A stretch of DNA of 5,925 bases from Holosporales bacterium (GTDB taxonomy: Bacteria; Pseudomonadota; Alphaproteobacteria; Caedimonadales; UBA9215), in assembly GCA_003503995.1 (NCBI GenBank), contig DOCA01000230.1:1-5925 (forward strand). Reading direction: 5' to 3'. Below, piece by piece: positions 5,878-5,925 of the stretch. Each line of letters opens with the position of its first letter. Within the stretch, counting starts at the first letter, position 1. The position numbers and the translations under genes were made by a program. The notes below the pieces were generated by a model. It did not search any database, was not told the origin of the DNA, and was given only the letters and a program-made list of their open reading frames with translations.

Positions 5878-5925
5878 GGATTTAATTTTGAGGGCGTCTT
5901 AATATAGTAAATTATCTTTGCACTG

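Overview
The window looks like a chromosomal segment of a low-to-moderate GC alphaproteobacterium. The evidence is the Ppx/GppA phosphatase gene that runs directly into rlmE, and the form of RlmE itself: it has a basic N-terminal extension and the motifs RWLQRQLNDPYV and GYRSRAAFKLIEI, as is usual in that class. AT-leaning codon use would fit an intracellular or protist-associated lineage such as Holosporales or Rickettsiales, but this is inference and nothing here fixes the genus.

Most of the window (1-4885) is one minus-strand gene series, read from right to left. In transcription order it holds a Ppx/GppA phosphatase, the 23S rRNA 2'-O-methyltransferase RlmE (4-nt ATGA overlap with ppx), the 16S rRNA m5C methyltransferase RsmB (39-nt gap), a YbhG-like membrane fusion protein (130-nt gap) and the start of a YbhF-like ABC ATPase (17-nt gap, TTG start) that runs off the left edge. 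The first three combine nucleotide or polyphosphate hydrolysis with rRNA modification. The last two match the order of the E. coli ybhGFSR efflux cluster, so a second ATPase domain and two ABC-2 permease genes would be expected beyond the left edge. No clear terminator separates the two parts.

The 130-nt gap between rsmB and ybhG holds a short open frame that ends across the ybhG start codon. It may be the worn remnant of an upstream gene, possibly a regulator.

On the plus strand, a divergent gene (4970-5842) encodes an unrecognised 290-residue protein. It has an N-terminal hydrophobic segment, a helical acidic body, a Ser-rich linker and a very basic Gly/His/Ser-rich tail. The 84-bp divergent spacer contains a perfect 10-bp palindrome and promoter-like boxes on both strands. 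A good -10 box at 5872-5877 points to another plus-strand transcript starting near the right edge.

No RNA genes, mobile elements, CRISPR arrays or long repeats were seen. Apart from the orphan exported protein and some altered motif residues, this is an ordinary housekeeping region, and I see no convincing new multi-gene system.
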